Shown one piece after another: positions 10,690 through 19,372 of a DNA stretch of 64,000 nt (position 1 is its first letter; every line of letters begins with the position of its first letter). The notes beneath the pieces are model-generated. The model saw only the letters and a list, made by a program, of their open reading frames with translations, ran no database searches and was not told the DNA's origin. This stretch comes from Neobacillus sp. FSL H8-0543 (GTDB lineage Bacteria > Bacillota > Bacilli > Bacillales > Cytobacillaceae), in the NCBI RefSeq assembly GCF_038592905.1, contig NZ_CP151943.1, positions 2,717,001 to 2,781,000 on the forward strand. The letters are read 5' to 3'. The position numbers were made by a program, and so were the translations under genes.

Positions 10690-11107
10690 CAGCTTGCCCG
10701 AGTTAAGTATCCGGTTTTTGGTTATGAAATCACGCCTGACATTGCCATTATTGATCCTGAGTTTAACGTATTCCAGGCCGGCTTCGATTGTAGCTTATAC
10801 GGGTATGGATGCCTTGACACCTGGTATTGAAGCATATGTGTCCACCTTGCACAATTCTTTTACTGATCCGCTGGCCATGCAGTCGATTAGGCAAGTGGTA
10901 GAAAATATTGAAAAATCCGCAGCAGGTAACAAACAGTCAAGAGCAGAAATGCATTATGCCAAAGCCATTGCCGGCATGGCCTTTTCCAACGGATTTTTAG
11001 GAATTGTCCACAACTTAGCCCATAAGAGTGGAGCCATTTTTAAAATTCCGCACGGTATTGATTTCCTTTCTCGAGCCCGAAGCCTTATTGAAAAATGTAC
11101 GAATTAA
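10690..11107 (+). pseudogene. Iron-containing alcohol dehydrogenase fragment
   Basis: Central part of a group III (Fe-type) alcohol dehydrogenase. VKYPVFGYEITPDIAIIDPEF appears in one frame. After a frameshift near 10770 the protein continues in another as RPASIVAYTGMDALTPGIEAYV and GIVHNLAHKSGAIFKIPHG, which includes the His metal-ligand motif. The N-terminus and the part after PHG are missing; from there the sequence no longer fits the family and runs into kinase-like sequence. Non-functional remnant. An alcohol dehydrogenase would make sense beside formaldehyde genes, but substrate cannot be told. Confidence 0.8.
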
Positions 11108-11422
11108 ATATGAATTTCCTTCAGAGGATATAGTTTTTACCGGGGAAAAAATCAGTTAAAACAGGTTTTTATAAATTTAATTAAAAATTCCATAGAGGCG
11201 ATGCCAACTGGTGGTAATATCTATGTTTCCATTGATTCGACTGCTCATCATATTTTAATTAAAATCAAGGATGAAGGGGTAGGAATAGGGGAGGAACAGG
11301 TTAAAAGATTGGGGGAACCTTTTTTCACTACCAAACATAATGGAAATGGATTAGGCCTTATGGTCAGCTATAAAATTATTCAGAACCATAAGGGAAATGT
11401 TAAAAGTAAACTAAATCAATGA
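11105..11422 (+). pseudogene. Sensor histidine kinase, C-terminal ATPase fragment
   Basis: HATPase domain of a sporulation-kinase-like (KinB/KinD-type) histidine kinase. Seen: N box (NQLKQVFINLIKNSIEAM), G1 box (DEGVGI), F box (EPFFTTK) and G2 box (NGNGLGLMVSY). The upstream part (KYEFPSEDIVFTGEK) is in another frame, broken at an A run near 11145-11151. The end GNVKSKLNQ is short of the usual C-terminus. No sensor or His-containing domain remains. Confidence 0.8.
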
Positions 11423-11598
11423 ACCTCTTTTATAAATCACATTTAATAAAAAAACAAAAAAGAAGCCTTTAATCTTTGATGCTAAGGTATAAATCAAACA
11501 TTTGAAAAGCCCTCATATTCTTTAAATTTGAGGAGTAAAGATTTATTTAACATATTATGTGGGAAAACTATCCTATACTGACTTTGAGGAGTGAGAGG

Positions 11599-11862
11599 AT
11601 GTTCGTGAAAGGGAACATTATTGCAGGTGAATTTGATTCGACTATCAATGAATTTTCCTTACAGAAAGTTAAGAATTTCGAAACAGAGTCGATCCTTAAT
11701 GAAGACCAGTTAAATAATATTTATCATTATTTAAAAAAACATCAGTATGAAGACGATGGGCAAATTATTACTTTATACGATCAAATGCTTGTACGCTTAG
11801 AACAGGATGAAGTGAACCAGTTAATTTCTGACTTAGAGACAGTAATATCCATGTATCACTGA
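11599..11862 (+). CDS. Hypothetical protein, 87 residues
   Basis: Starts at ATG 11599 with GAGGA eight bases upstream; an upstream in-frame ATG (11557) has no ribosome site. Soluble, acidic, with a heptad-like C-terminal part (LYDQMLVRLEQDEVNQLISDL) that could form a helix or coiled coil. I do not recognise a family. It sits alone between the kinase fragment and a bidirectional terminator. Confidence 0.6.
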   Translation: MFVKGNIIAGEFDSTINEFSLQKVKNFETESILNEDQLNNIYHYLKKHQYEDDGQIITLYDQMLVRLEQDEVNQLISDLETVISMYH

Positions 11863-11888
11863 AACATATGAATTTATCTGTAACATGT

Positions 11889-11918
11889 AAAAAAGCAGAC
11901 CCTAACGGATCTGCTTTG
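11889..11918. terminator. Bidirectional terminator between the 87-residue gene and the SDR gene
   Basis: Hairpin AAAGCAGA ... TCTGCTTT with A run on the left and T run on the right, between convergent genes ending at 11862 and 11921. Confidence 0.8.
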
Positions 11919-11920
11919 TT

Positions 11921-12640
11921 TTACGATGGATTTGTCGACCAAAGTCCAGCTGTTTTAACGAAAACTCTTGGATTAAGTTTTAAACTAGCTACGACTAATT
12001 CTGCAAGGTCTTCTGGGTGCATCACGTTTTCTTCATGGCCTTTAACCAGATTTGTATCAATGGCTAAATCAGTTACGACCGTACTTGGTGTTAAAGCAGT
12101 AACACGGATATTGTGTTTTCTTACTTCAAGCATGAGTGATTCTGTAAGTCCTAAAACAGCGAATTTTGAAGCACTGTAAGCACTTGTAACAGGCGCACCT
12201 TTTTGGCCAGCAGATGATGAGATATTGATGATATCTCCTGATTTTCTTTCGATCATTCCTGGTAATACTGCTCTTGTTACATTATACACACCCATTAAAT
12301 TGACTTGGATGATTTTTTCCCATTCTTCTGGAGTTAGTTCAAGGAACCCACCAAATTTAGCAACACCTGCATTGTTGATTAGGATATCAATTGCTCCTAG
12401 GTCTGATTTGATATGTTCAACAGCATGGGTAACGGATTCAAGATCGGTCACATCTGCTGTTGCTGCAGAAACCTTTACATCATATTGTGATAGTTCAGCA
12501 GCTACCTTTTCTAGATTAGACATATTTAAGCCGATTAAGCCTAAATGAACGCCTTCTTTTGCTAAGGCGATAGCAGTAGCACGTCCAATGCCTCTTCCTG
12601 CGCCAGTAACTATTGCAGTTTTTCCATTTAAAGAAATCAT
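11921..12640 (-). CDS. Short-chain dehydrogenase/reductase (FabG-like)
   Basis: A classical SDR of 239 residues. It has [10 protein letters not shown] (NAD(P)-binding glycine motif), NNAGV, and the catalytic Ser (NISSSAG) and YSASK (Tyr and Lys). It resembles 3-oxoacyl-ACP reductases in sequence, but single SDRs of this kind often have other substrates. It follows hxlAB on the same strand after a hairpin, so it may be partly co-transcribed. Role in the island unknown; carbonyl detoxification is a guess. Confidence 0.85.
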   Translation of the reverse strand: MISLNGKTAIVTGAGRGIGRATAIALAKEGVHLGLIGLNMSNLEKVAAELSQYDVKVSAATADVTDLESVTHAVEHIKSDLGAIDILINNAGVAKFGGFLELTPEEWEKIIQVNLMGVYNVTRAVLPGMIERKSGDIINISSSAGQKGAPVTSAYSASKFAVLGLTESLMLEVRKHNIRVTALTPSTVVTDLAIDTNLVKGHEENVMHPEDLAELVVASLKLNPRVFVKTAGLWSTNPS

Positions 12641-12688
12641 TTTATCACTCCTAAAATTATTACAAAATGAAGTAGTTCATTCTAACAG

Positions 12689-12727
12689 AAAGACCGCAAT
12701 CTTGCATGGAAACAGCTTGCGGTCTTT
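12689..12727. terminator. Hairpin between hxlB and the SDR gene
   Basis: An 11-bp perfect stem AAAGACCGCAA / TTGCGGTCTTT with a 17-base loop. The T run is poor on both sides, so it may attenuate and not fully stop transcription. Confidence 0.6.
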
Positions 12728-12755
12728 CCTATTTAGAACTCGAGGAATAATATAT

Positions 12756-13313
12756 TTATTCTAAGTTGGCGTGTCTACCGTACATTTTATTGGTATCCAA
12801 ACCTTTTTTCTCCATGAACCGAAGAATCACAGCGTCGTAAAATAGTAAAAGTGTTTGCTCAAATAATGAGCCCATTGGTTGAATCGTCTTAAAATCACTC
12901 TCCGACTGATCTTTAGGTGAGCCAGGCAACTTAATTGTGATATTCGCTAATTGGCCAATAGTGGACTCAGGGAAAATGGTAACAGCTGCAATCGCCCCAC
13001 CGATGCTTTTTGCTTTCTCAGCCATGGAAACTAAACCTTTTGTTTCTCCTGAACCTGATCCAATGATTAAGATGTCATCTTTTTCAAAGTTAGGGGTTAC
13101 TGTTTCGCCAATCACATAGGCATCTATCCCCATGTGCATCATTCGCATGGCGAATGATTTGGCCATAAATCCAGATCTACCTGCGCCTGCAACAAAGATT
13201 TTTTTTGATTCAAGAATCCCATTTACTAATTTTTCAGCTTCATCATCCGAAATTAAATCTACGGAGCGATTTAACTCTTTTATGATTTCAGCTAGGTATT
13301 TAGTTGTATTCAT
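12756..13313 (-). CDS. hxlB: 6-phospho-3-hexuloisomerase
   Basis: A 185-residue SIS-domain isomerase that converts D-arabino-hex-3-ulose 6-phosphate to fructose 6-phosphate, the second step of the ribulose monophosphate pathway. Seen: KIFVAGAGRSGFMAKSFAMR, VIGETVTPNFEKDDILIIGSGSGET, and LPGSPKDQSE, matching PHI enzymes. Length is normal. It starts 8 bases after the hxlA stop, so the two form one operon, as in B. subtilis, where HxlR activates hxlAB in response to formaldehyde. Confidence 0.95.
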   Translation of the reverse strand: MNTTKYLAEIIKELNRSVDLISDDEAEKLVNGILESKKIFVAGAGRSGFMAKSFAMRMMHMGIDAYVIGETVTPNFEKDDILIIGSGSGETKGLVSMAEKAKSIGGAIAAVTIFPESTIGQLANITIKLPGSPKDQSESDFKTIQPMGSLFEQTLLLFYDAVILRFMEKKGLDTNKMYGRHANLE

Positions 13314-13321
13314 GATCTGAA

Positions 13322-13954
13322 TTACCCTTGATTAATCATTTGTTGCATTTTGGCAGCAGCAGCTTTTTTATCAGCTTGTCCAGTAATCCCGCCACCTACA
13401 ATGACAAGGTCTGGTTGTACTTTGATGACTTCTGGAAGTGTGTCTAACTTAATACCACCTGCGATTGCAGTTTTAGCATTTTTTACAACACCCTTGATGG
13501 TTTGTAAATCTTCAAAAGAGTTCTTTCCAACTGCTTGAAGATCGTAGCCAGTATGAACACAAATATAATCAACGCCCATAGCGTCCACTTCTTTTGCACG
13601 TCCAGCAAGATCTTTTACAGCAATCATATCAACAAGGATTTTTTTACCTTGTTTTTTCGCTTCTTCAACAGCACCTTTGATTGACATATCTTCAGCAGTT
13701 CCAAGAATTGTGACGATATCTGCACCTGCTTCAGAAGCTTTCATCACTTCGTAACCAGCAGCATCCATAATTTTAAGGTCTGCTAAAACTTTTAAATTAG
13801 GGAATGCTTCTTTTACTGCCTTTACTGCATGGAGACCTTCATTGATAACAACAGGTGTTCCGATTTCAACGATATCAATATGTTCCTCCACTTCTTTTAC
13901 TAATTGAATTGCTTCTGGGATATTGACTAAATCTAATGCTAATTGTAATTCCAT
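13322..13954 (-). CDS. hxlA: 3-hexulose-6-phosphate synthase
   Basis: A 210-residue TIM-barrel aldolase (orotidine-decarboxylase suprafamily) that condenses formaldehyde with ribulose 5-phosphate. Seen: MELQLALDLVNIPEA, the DLKIMDAAGYE active-site block (Asp-Lys-x-x-Asp), and AGGIKLDTLPEV for phosphate binding. The start ATG 13954 has GGAG seven to eight bases upstream. It is the first gene of hxlAB, and a full operator-promoter module lies at 14104-14171. Confidence 0.95.
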   Translation of the reverse strand: MELQLALDLVNIPEAIQLVKEVEEHIDIVEIGTPVVINEGLHAVKAVKEAFPNLKVLADLKIMDAAGYEVMKASEAGADIVTILGTAEDMSIKGAVEEAKKQGKKILVDMIAVKDLAGRAKEVDAMGVDYICVHTGYDLQAVGKNSFEDLQTIKGVVKNAKTAIAGGIKLDTLPEVIKVQPDLVIVGGGITGQADKKAAAAKMQQMINQG

Positions 13955-14103
13955 CTATATTCACTCCTATAATTTTTTTATTATTGTACAGTGATAATGT
14001 TCCCAAAGGGTAATAATACTTTTACAGTAATATTATCCTTATAGTGCATTATCTGTACCTGCCAGCATTAAGGGATATCATGTTCTCTCGCTGAACAATT
14101 GCA

Positions 14104-14171
14104 AGTATACTACGTATATAACAACAATAAAAGTACGCACTTTTATTTTACATAGTGTTAAAAAGTATACT
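14104..14171 (-). promoter_or_regulatory. Candidate HxlR operator and promoter for hxlAB (module 1)
   Basis: Read toward hxlA: AGTATACT (14171-14164), A/T-rich middle with CACTATGT, AAAAGTGCGTAC ending at 14133, then -35-like TTTTAT (14132-14127), 17 bases, TATACT (14109-14104). The AAAAGTGCGTACTTTT part is an inverted repeat. The same arrangement occurs three more times in the island. The site directly abuts the -35, as expected for an activator. HxlR as the binding protein is inferred from its known role at B. subtilis hxlAB and from the local hxlR gene. Confidence 0.75.
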
Positions 14172-14340
14172 ATAAGACAAACGGCTTATATAGTCTTACT
14201 ATTAACTTTAAAAGAAACAATGCACCATTCCGCATGGCCTATTTTCTGTATAAGTTGCTTGATAATTGCCCAAATTGTCATTGTTGATGTTGTTTATAAA
14301 AATCTCTTATTAATAAAGACATTTCTAGCTGGGGGATTGA

Positions 14341-14493
14341 ATGAATAAATTTTTTGATTATATTCTTTTAACAGTAGGAGCGGCTATTGTAGCAATGGAA
14401 TTAGAAATGATATTAGCGCCAAATGGGCTGGTAGATGATAGGGTAACTGCCTTATCAATTATGGCAAATGCCATGTGGGGCTTAAGCCAAAAG
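14341..14493 (+). pseudogene. YitT-family membrane protein, N-terminal fragment
   Basis: The first 50 or so residues (DYILLTVGAAIVAMELEMIL, APNGLVDD, VTALSIMANAMWGL) match the N-terminus of YitT/DUF161 membrane proteins. After 14490 the frame runs into unrelated sequence and stops at 14580. Remnant only, located between two operator modules. Confidence 0.7.
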
Positions 14494-14547
14494 CTTCAAC
14501 ACATAAAGAATATTGTTCTCAACAAATTTATATCATATATTTTTGTG

Positions 14548-14578
14548 GCCAGGGAGAGGATGCTCACCCTGGCTTTTT
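14548..14578 (+). terminator. Terminator-like hairpin
   Basis: GCCAGGG / CCCTGGC with a 12-base loop followed by TTTTT. It ends the segment that holds the YitT fragment. Confidence 0.8.
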
Positions 14579-14617
14579 AATTTATTTAACACAAAAATAG
14601 ATGAGTTTATTTCCTAT

Positions 14618-14704
14618 AGTATACATTTTGTTATTAAGTTATTTTTTTATCACTATTTAAATAAAAAGTGCGTACTTCCATTTAAAAAATGTAGGTATTA
14701 TACT
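14618..14704 (+). promoter_or_regulatory. Candidate HxlR operator and promoter for the zinc-ribbon/zwf/gnd genes (module 2)
   Basis: ATCACTATTTAAAT, AAAAAGTGCGTAC ending at 14675, then -35-like TTCCAT (14676-14681), 17 bases, TATACT (14699-14704). The distal AGTATAC copy (14618) is 19 bp farther away than in modules 1 and 4, so this site is the least conserved of the four. Confidence 0.6.
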
Positions 14705-14802
14705 TACATCTTGTTGCAACATTGGATTCACGAAATACTGTGGTTATTGATCAGTCATCTGATCTTCCGCATTCAGTTTACTACATTGAAAGGGTGAATA
14801 GT

Positions 14803-14979
14803 ATGTTCGGGTTACATGCAAAGCATCACAAAGTTTGTTCAAGATGCCTAACCTTCACATCGAATAATGGTTATTGTCCAAAATGTGGTCATTCGCATTT
14901 TAGGGACATCATTATTACGGTCCAAGCAGGTTCAAATAAAAATATGGCTAAGCCAGGGATTGGCTATCAAGAGTTATAG
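14803..14979 (+). CDS. Small zinc-ribbon protein, 58 residues
   Basis: Start ATG 14803 behind AAAGGGTG. Two Cys pairs (VCSRC and YCPKC, 12 residues between) form a probable zinc ribbon, followed by GHSHFRDIIITVQAG. No family name is recognised. It is the first gene after operator module 2 and precedes zwf by 52 bases, so it is probably in the same transcript and may be a small regulatory or metal-binding partner; this is inference. Confidence 0.65.
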   Translation: MFGLHAKHHKVCSRCLTFTSNNGYCPKCGHSHFRDIIITVQAGSNKNMAKPGIGYQEL

Positions 14980-15031
14980 TAGTTTTTTAAGAAAGGCATA
15001 AGTGAAATTATTAATTTTGGAGGTATGTAAA

Positions 15032-16492
15032 ATGGAGGCAATGACATTTGTCTTATTTGGGGCGACAGGGGACTTAGCAAAAAGAAAAATCTTCCCGGCT
15101 CTATATAATTTATTTTTGGATCAAAAATTACCTCTGCCCATCTCAATTATTGGGGTGGGCAGAGGAGATTTATCAGATACTGATTTCCAAAATCATGTGG
15201 AAGATTCCTTAAAAACATTTTCTAGACGATCACTAAATGACGATTCAAACCTTGAAGTGTTTATCCGTGCCTTTCGGTATACCCATGTAGATGCAATCAA
15301 GGCTGAAGGATATAAAGGATTACTTGAACTCGTTAAACAACGTGAAGAAGAATTGAATATTCCAGAAAATCGTATGTTCTACCTATCTGTTGCTCCAGAG
15401 TTTTTTGATGTGATTGCTTTCAACATTAAAGAGAGTGGTCTAAGTTCTACTAAAGGTTGGAAACGTCTAATTATCGAAAAACCGTTTGGACATGACTTAA
15501 AATCAGCTCAAGAATTAAACGATAAACTAAGTAAAGCTTTTGATGAAGAAGAAATTTTTCGCATCGACCACTATCTTGGAAAGCCGATGGTACAAAACCT
15601 GGAAGCGTTAGGATTTGCAAATCCAGTGCTTCAAGCATTATGGAACAACCAATACATTGCAAATGTGCAAATTACTGCAAGCGAAACAGTTGGGGTTGAA
15701 AAGAGAGCTGGTTATTATGATCAAGCTGGGGCTATTCGCGACATGTTTCAAAATCATATGCTGCAAATGTTGATGATGACAGCAATGCAGCTGCCAAAAC
15801 AAATTAGTGCAGAAGAGATCCGCAATGAAAAGAGAAAAGTAATAGAGTCACTTCGTCCATTAAAGAAAGAGGATGTGGTGAATCATGTGATTCGAGGTCA
15901 ATATGGTCCTGGTGAAATCCAAGGTAAACCAGTTGTTGGGTATACAAGAGAACCTGAAGTTGCTCCTTCTTCTTTAAATGACACATTTGTGGCTGTCCGT
16001 CTATGTGTGGATGATGATTTTTGGAGAGGGGTTCCTTTCTATATCCGTACAGGAAAAAGAATGACAGAGAAATCCACCCGAATTGTGATTGAATTCAAAA
16101 ATACTTTAAAGGATTTGTATAGGACTCAAGAGGAAGAAACTGCGCCAAATCTTTTAGTGATTGAAATCAATCCAAACGAAAGTGTTTCATTACAATTAAA
16201 TAGTAAAAACCCATTAAACAATGGAAAAATCGAACCAGTCAATGTTGATTTTTCTGCTAAACAAGCAGATGTTCCTGAAGCGTATGAGCTTTTAATTTAC
16301 GATGCAATGCGTGGCGACTCAACATTCTTTGCACATTGGAAAGAAGTGGAGTTGTCTTGGAAATGGGTACAGCCAATCTTAGAGGCTTTTGAGGAAAATA
16401 CAATTCCCCTTCAATTATATCCATCCGGGTCAATGGGACCAGATGCTTCCTACCAATTATTGGCAGAGGGAGGATATAAATGGTGGCAGTAA
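15032..16492 (+). CDS. zwf: Glucose-6-phosphate 1-dehydrogenase
   Basis: Oxidises glucose 6-phosphate to 6-phosphogluconolactone, forming NADPH. It has 486 residues. Seen: the coenzyme motif FGATGDLAKRKIFPAL, IEKPFGHD, and the active-site block RIDHYLGKPMVQNL with the catalytic His; the tail SYQLLAEGGYKWW is also normal. The start is ATG 15032 with GGAGG eight bases upstream; the earlier start is not supported. gnd follows after 44 bases. In the island this enzyme feeds hexose phosphate from HxlAB back to ribulose 5-phosphate. Confidence 0.93.
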   Translation: MEAMTFVLFGATGDLAKRKIFPALYNLFLDQKLPLPISIIGVGRGDLSDTDFQNHVEDSLKTFSRRSLNDDSNLEVFIRAFRYTHVDAIKAEGYKGLLELVKQREEELNIPENRMFYLSVAPEFFDVIAFNIKESGLSSTKGWKRLIIEKPFGHDLKSAQELNDKLSKAFDEEEIFRIDHYLGKPMVQNLEALGFANPVLQALWNNQYIANVQITASETVGVEKRAGYYDQAGAIRDMFQNHMLQMLMMTAMQLPKQISAEEIRNEKRKVIESLRPLKKEDVVNHVIRGQYGPGEIQGKPVVGYTREPEVAPSSLNDTFVAVRLCVDDDFWRGVPFYIRTGKRMTEKSTRIVIEFKNTLKDLYRTQEEETAPNLLVIEINPNESVSLQLNSKNPLNNGKIEPVNVDFSAKQADVPEAYELLIYDAMRGDSTFFAHWKEVELSWKWVQPILEAFEENTIPLQLYPSGSMGPDASYQLLAEGGYKWWQ

Positions 16493-16536
16493 TAAAAAAT
16501 GAAGAATATTTTTAGATTATTAAGGAGGAAATGAAC

Positions 16537-17430
16537 ATGAAAGTTGGATTAATTGGTTTAGGAAAAATGGGATTAAACTTAGGTCAAAATTTAATTGATA
16601 ACAAGCACGAAGTAGTAGCTTTCGATGTAAATGGAAGTGCCGTTGAAGAAATGAAGAAATACGGTGCTCAAGGTACATCTGATTTAAAAGAACTTGTTGA
16701 ATCATTAGAAAAACCAAGAGTTGTATGGATTATGGTTCCGCATGCTGTGGTAGATTCAGTAATTGATGAAATGACACCATTATTAGGCACTGGAGATATC
16801 GTAATTGAAGCTGGAAATTCTCACTATAAGGAATCCATTCGCCGATATAACCAACTAAAAGAAGTAGGAATTCACTTTATGGATGCCGGTACTTCTGGTG
16901 GAATGGAAGGTGCTCGTAATGGAGCATGTTATATGATTGGTGGAGACCCTGAAGCCTGGAGCATCGTGGAACCTATTTTCAAGGATACAGCTGTCGAAAA
17001 CGGATTTATCTATGCTGGTAAAGCAGGGAGCGGTCATTTCTTAAAAATGGTTCACAATGGAATTGAATACGGTATGATGGCAGCGATTGGTGAAGGATTC
17101 GAGGTATTAGAAAAAAGCAAGTTCGATTTTGACTACGAAAAAGTGGCTAGAGTGTGGAATAACGGCTCAGTTATTCGTTCATGGCTCATGGAGTTGACTG
17201 AACGTGCATTTTCAAAAGATGCAAAGCTAGATGAAATTAAAGGGATTATGCACTCTTCTGGTGAAGGGAAATGGACAGTTGAAACAGCTTTAGATTTACA
17301 AGCAGCCACTCCTGTTATCGCAATGTCTCTTTTGATGCGTTACCGTTCATTAGACAGCGATACTTTTACAGGTAAAGTGGTAGCTGTATTAAGAAACGAA
17401 TTTGGTGGACATGTTGTTGAAAAAAACTAA
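16537..17430 (+). CDS. gnd: 6-phosphogluconate dehydrogenase, short (decarboxylating) form
   Basis: Converts 6-phosphogluconate to ribulose 5-phosphate and CO2. Seen: the Rossmann motif GLIGLGKMGLNLGQNL, DAGTSGGMEGARNGACYMIGG, and the substrate block GHFLKMVHNGIEYGMMA with the catalytic Lys. At 297 residues it is the short YqeC/GntZ type, often NAD-using, and not the 470-residue form; coenzyme choice is not certain from sequence. AAGGAGG places the start at ATG 16537 (8-base spacing) and not 16531. It closes the oxidative loop of the formaldehyde cycle. Confidence 0.92.
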   Translation: MKVGLIGLGKMGLNLGQNLIDNKHEVVAFDVNGSAVEEMKKYGAQGTSDLKELVESLEKPRVVWIMVPHAVVDSVIDEMTPLLGTGDIVIEAGNSHYKESIRRYNQLKEVGIHFMDAGTSGGMEGARNGACYMIGGDPEAWSIVEPIFKDTAVENGFIYAGKAGSGHFLKMVHNGIEYGMMAAIGEGFEVLEKSKFDFDYEKVARVWNNGSVIRSWLMELTERAFSKDAKLDEIKGIMHSSGEGKWTVETALDLQAATPVIAMSLLMRYRSLDSDTFTGKVVAVLRNEFGGHVVEKN

Positions 17431-17555
17431 CAGAATTACATCTGTCACATTTAATAGAAAAAGAGTCAATAAAAATAGGTGAAGAAAAATAGCTCATTAT
17501 TTGTGAAATGGTAATGAAAACAATGAATATGATGATAGAAAAGGATGTGAAGTTC

Positions 17556-18038
17556 ATGAATGTATTGGATGCAAAAATGATAAATACTCAGTATGGTATA
17601 GAAACTTATCTAGATCTATTGAAAAATGTTGAAGTGAAAGACATTCAATATGTTACAGAGACAGCTTCTTTTTACGAAATCACTATAGGTGTAGAGTATT
17701 TTCGGTTAAGAAATGAAAATTATTATAATAGTGAAAAGAGATATTTTAAGATGCGTATGAATTCTGATTTAAATGCTATTACTATAATAGAAACAAAAAG
17801 AGAAAGTTTATTTGCTGTGAAAAATGAATTTGAAAGATCTGCAACAAAGGAACTGATTGGAGAGTGGCTAATAAAAAGCAATGCTTTCAGAAAAGTTCTT
17901 AATGATTTGATAGCTGATAAGAAAATGGAAAACGTTAAAACGGAGGAAAATATAATAGGAACAATAAGGTTCCTGGAGAAATTACTTGAAATCACAACAG
18001 AAGACATTTTAAGTGCTCGTGTTGAGAGATCTCACTAG
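17556..18038 (+). CDS. Hypothetical protein, 160 residues
   Basis: Start taken at ATG 17556 (AAGGATGTGA upstream); an in-frame start at 17508 exists but is weakly placed. Soluble, Glu/Lys-rich, with a first half of beta-like sequence (YEITIGVEYFRLRNENYY) and a helical second half (ENIIGTIRFLEKLLEITTEDIL). No family recognised. It lies in the zwf-gnd direction, 126 bases after gnd, and is closed by a terminator. Confidence 0.6.
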   Translation: MNVLDAKMINTQYGIETYLDLLKNVEVKDIQYVTETASFYEITIGVEYFRLRNENYYNSEKRYFKMRMNSDLNAITIIETKRESLFAVKNEFERSATKELIGEWLIKSNAFRKVLNDLIADKKMENVKTEENIIGTIRFLEKLLEITTEDILSARVERSH

Positions 18039-18099
18039 TTTCCGAAATAACCATTAAAGTGATAGAAAATTTTTTTGGAGTAGGTTTTTTAGAAAAGTT

Positions 18100-18139
18100 A
18101 AATAGGGAATCCCAAACGGTATGAATTCCCTATTTAACT
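18100..18139. terminator. Hairpin after the 160-residue gene
   Basis: AAATAGGGAAT / ATTCCCTATTT with a 14-base loop, 60 bases after the stop at 18038. Confidence 0.75.
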
Positions 18140-18322
18140 TCTGCTTCTATTTTTGTAATGCATCTTCCTATCAAGAAAATATGTTTAACTTTTCCACATA
18201 TAAGATTCCCTAATAAACATGAGTAAGAAAACGATTATATATTTATCTTGCCAGGAACATTTAACAAATTTTATTAATGTAAATGGTTATCCTAATCTGT
18301 AATAACTAGGAGGGATGATAAA

Positions 18323-19330
18323 ATGGAACAAGTTAATCACCATACTAAAATTAATGCATCAGAAAATGCTGTCATTTGGTCACAATATGTTAATGACAGT
18401 TTGTCACGATGTATTCTTCGCTATATGTTACATGATGTAAAGGATGAAGATATTCGCGATTTACTGGAATTTGCCTTAGAATTATCAGAAACTCATTTAG
18501 AAAAAACGAAGCAATTCTTATCCTTAGAAAATCTTCCAGTTCCAATAGGCTTTACAGACGAAGATGTCATAGTAGACGCTCCTAGTTTATTTACTGATAC
18601 ATTTAAGATTGTTTATTTACATATTATGACAATTCACGGTTTGACGAGATATGCTGGTGCCACTAGTGTTTGTATACGAGAGGATGTAAGAAAATACTTT
18701 ATTGAATGTACTTCGCAAACATTGGAACTATATGATAGGGTAACTAATGTTTCCTTAAATAAGGGAATTATTAACAAACCTCCTACTTTAAACAATCAAC
18801 AAAAGATTGATTTTGTTAGGAAGCAAAATTATTTAACTGGTTGGTTCGGGAAACGTAGACCTATTAACGCAATTGAAATCAGTGGTGTGCATCTTAATAT
18901 GCAGAAAACAATGGTGAAAATGGTATTGGAGTTAGGATTCAGTCAAGTTTGTCAATCTAAAGAGGTACGAGATTATATGGACCGTGCTCGTAAGCTTTGT
19001 ATTAAACACTTTGATATTCTAAGTTCAATGTTAAAAGAGGAGAATCTTCATGTTCCAAAGTTATTTGAAACAGAAGTAACAGATTCAATAGTTCCACCCT
19101 TTTCAGATAAACTTATGCTATTTCATATAGCGACACTGCTTTCTGCAGCAATTGCTTATTATAGTGAGGCATTATCAATGGGACAAAGAAGAGACTTAAC
19201 GGCAGATTACGCACGAATGAATACCGAAATTGCCTTAATTGCTGAAGATGGTATAAATCTATTAATAGAAAAGGGATGGATGGAACAACCTCCCTCTGCC
19301 ACTGATCACGAAAGTTTGGCAAAGAATTAG
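18323..19330 (+). CDS. DUF3231 family protein
   Basis: 335 residues in two tandem halves (about 8-165 and 175-325), each a four-helix-bundle-like unit typical of DUF3231. The halves share hydrophobic helices and similar spacing (FTDTFKIVYLHIMTIHGLTRYAG and FSDKLMLFHIATLLSAAIAYY). These proteins are frequent in spore formers, often several per genome and on mobile elements; function is unknown. RBS AGGAGGG lies just upstream. It stands between gnd and rpiA, same strand. Confidence 0.8.
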   Translation: MEQVNHHTKINASENAVIWSQYVNDSLSRCILRYMLHDVKDEDIRDLLEFALELSETHLEKTKQFLSLENLPVPIGFTDEDVIVDAPSLFTDTFKIVYLHIMTIHGLTRYAGATSVCIREDVRKYFIECTSQTLELYDRVTNVSLNKGIINKPPTLNNQQKIDFVRKQNYLTGWFGKRRPINAIEISGVHLNMQKTMVKMVLELGFSQVCQSKEVRDYMDRARKLCIKHFDILSSMLKEENLHVPKLFETEVTDSIVPPFSDKLMLFHIATLLSAAIAYYSEALSMGQRRDLTADYARMNTEIALIAEDGINLLIEKGWMEQPPSATDHESLAKN

Positions 19331-19372
19331 ATCAATGATAATTATGCTTTATGAAAAAGAAAGGACCTAGTT

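Noticed and set aside
14341-14580. Complete small membrane protein at 14341
   Set aside because: Only the first 50 residues match YitT; the remainder is unrelated read-through into a terminator.
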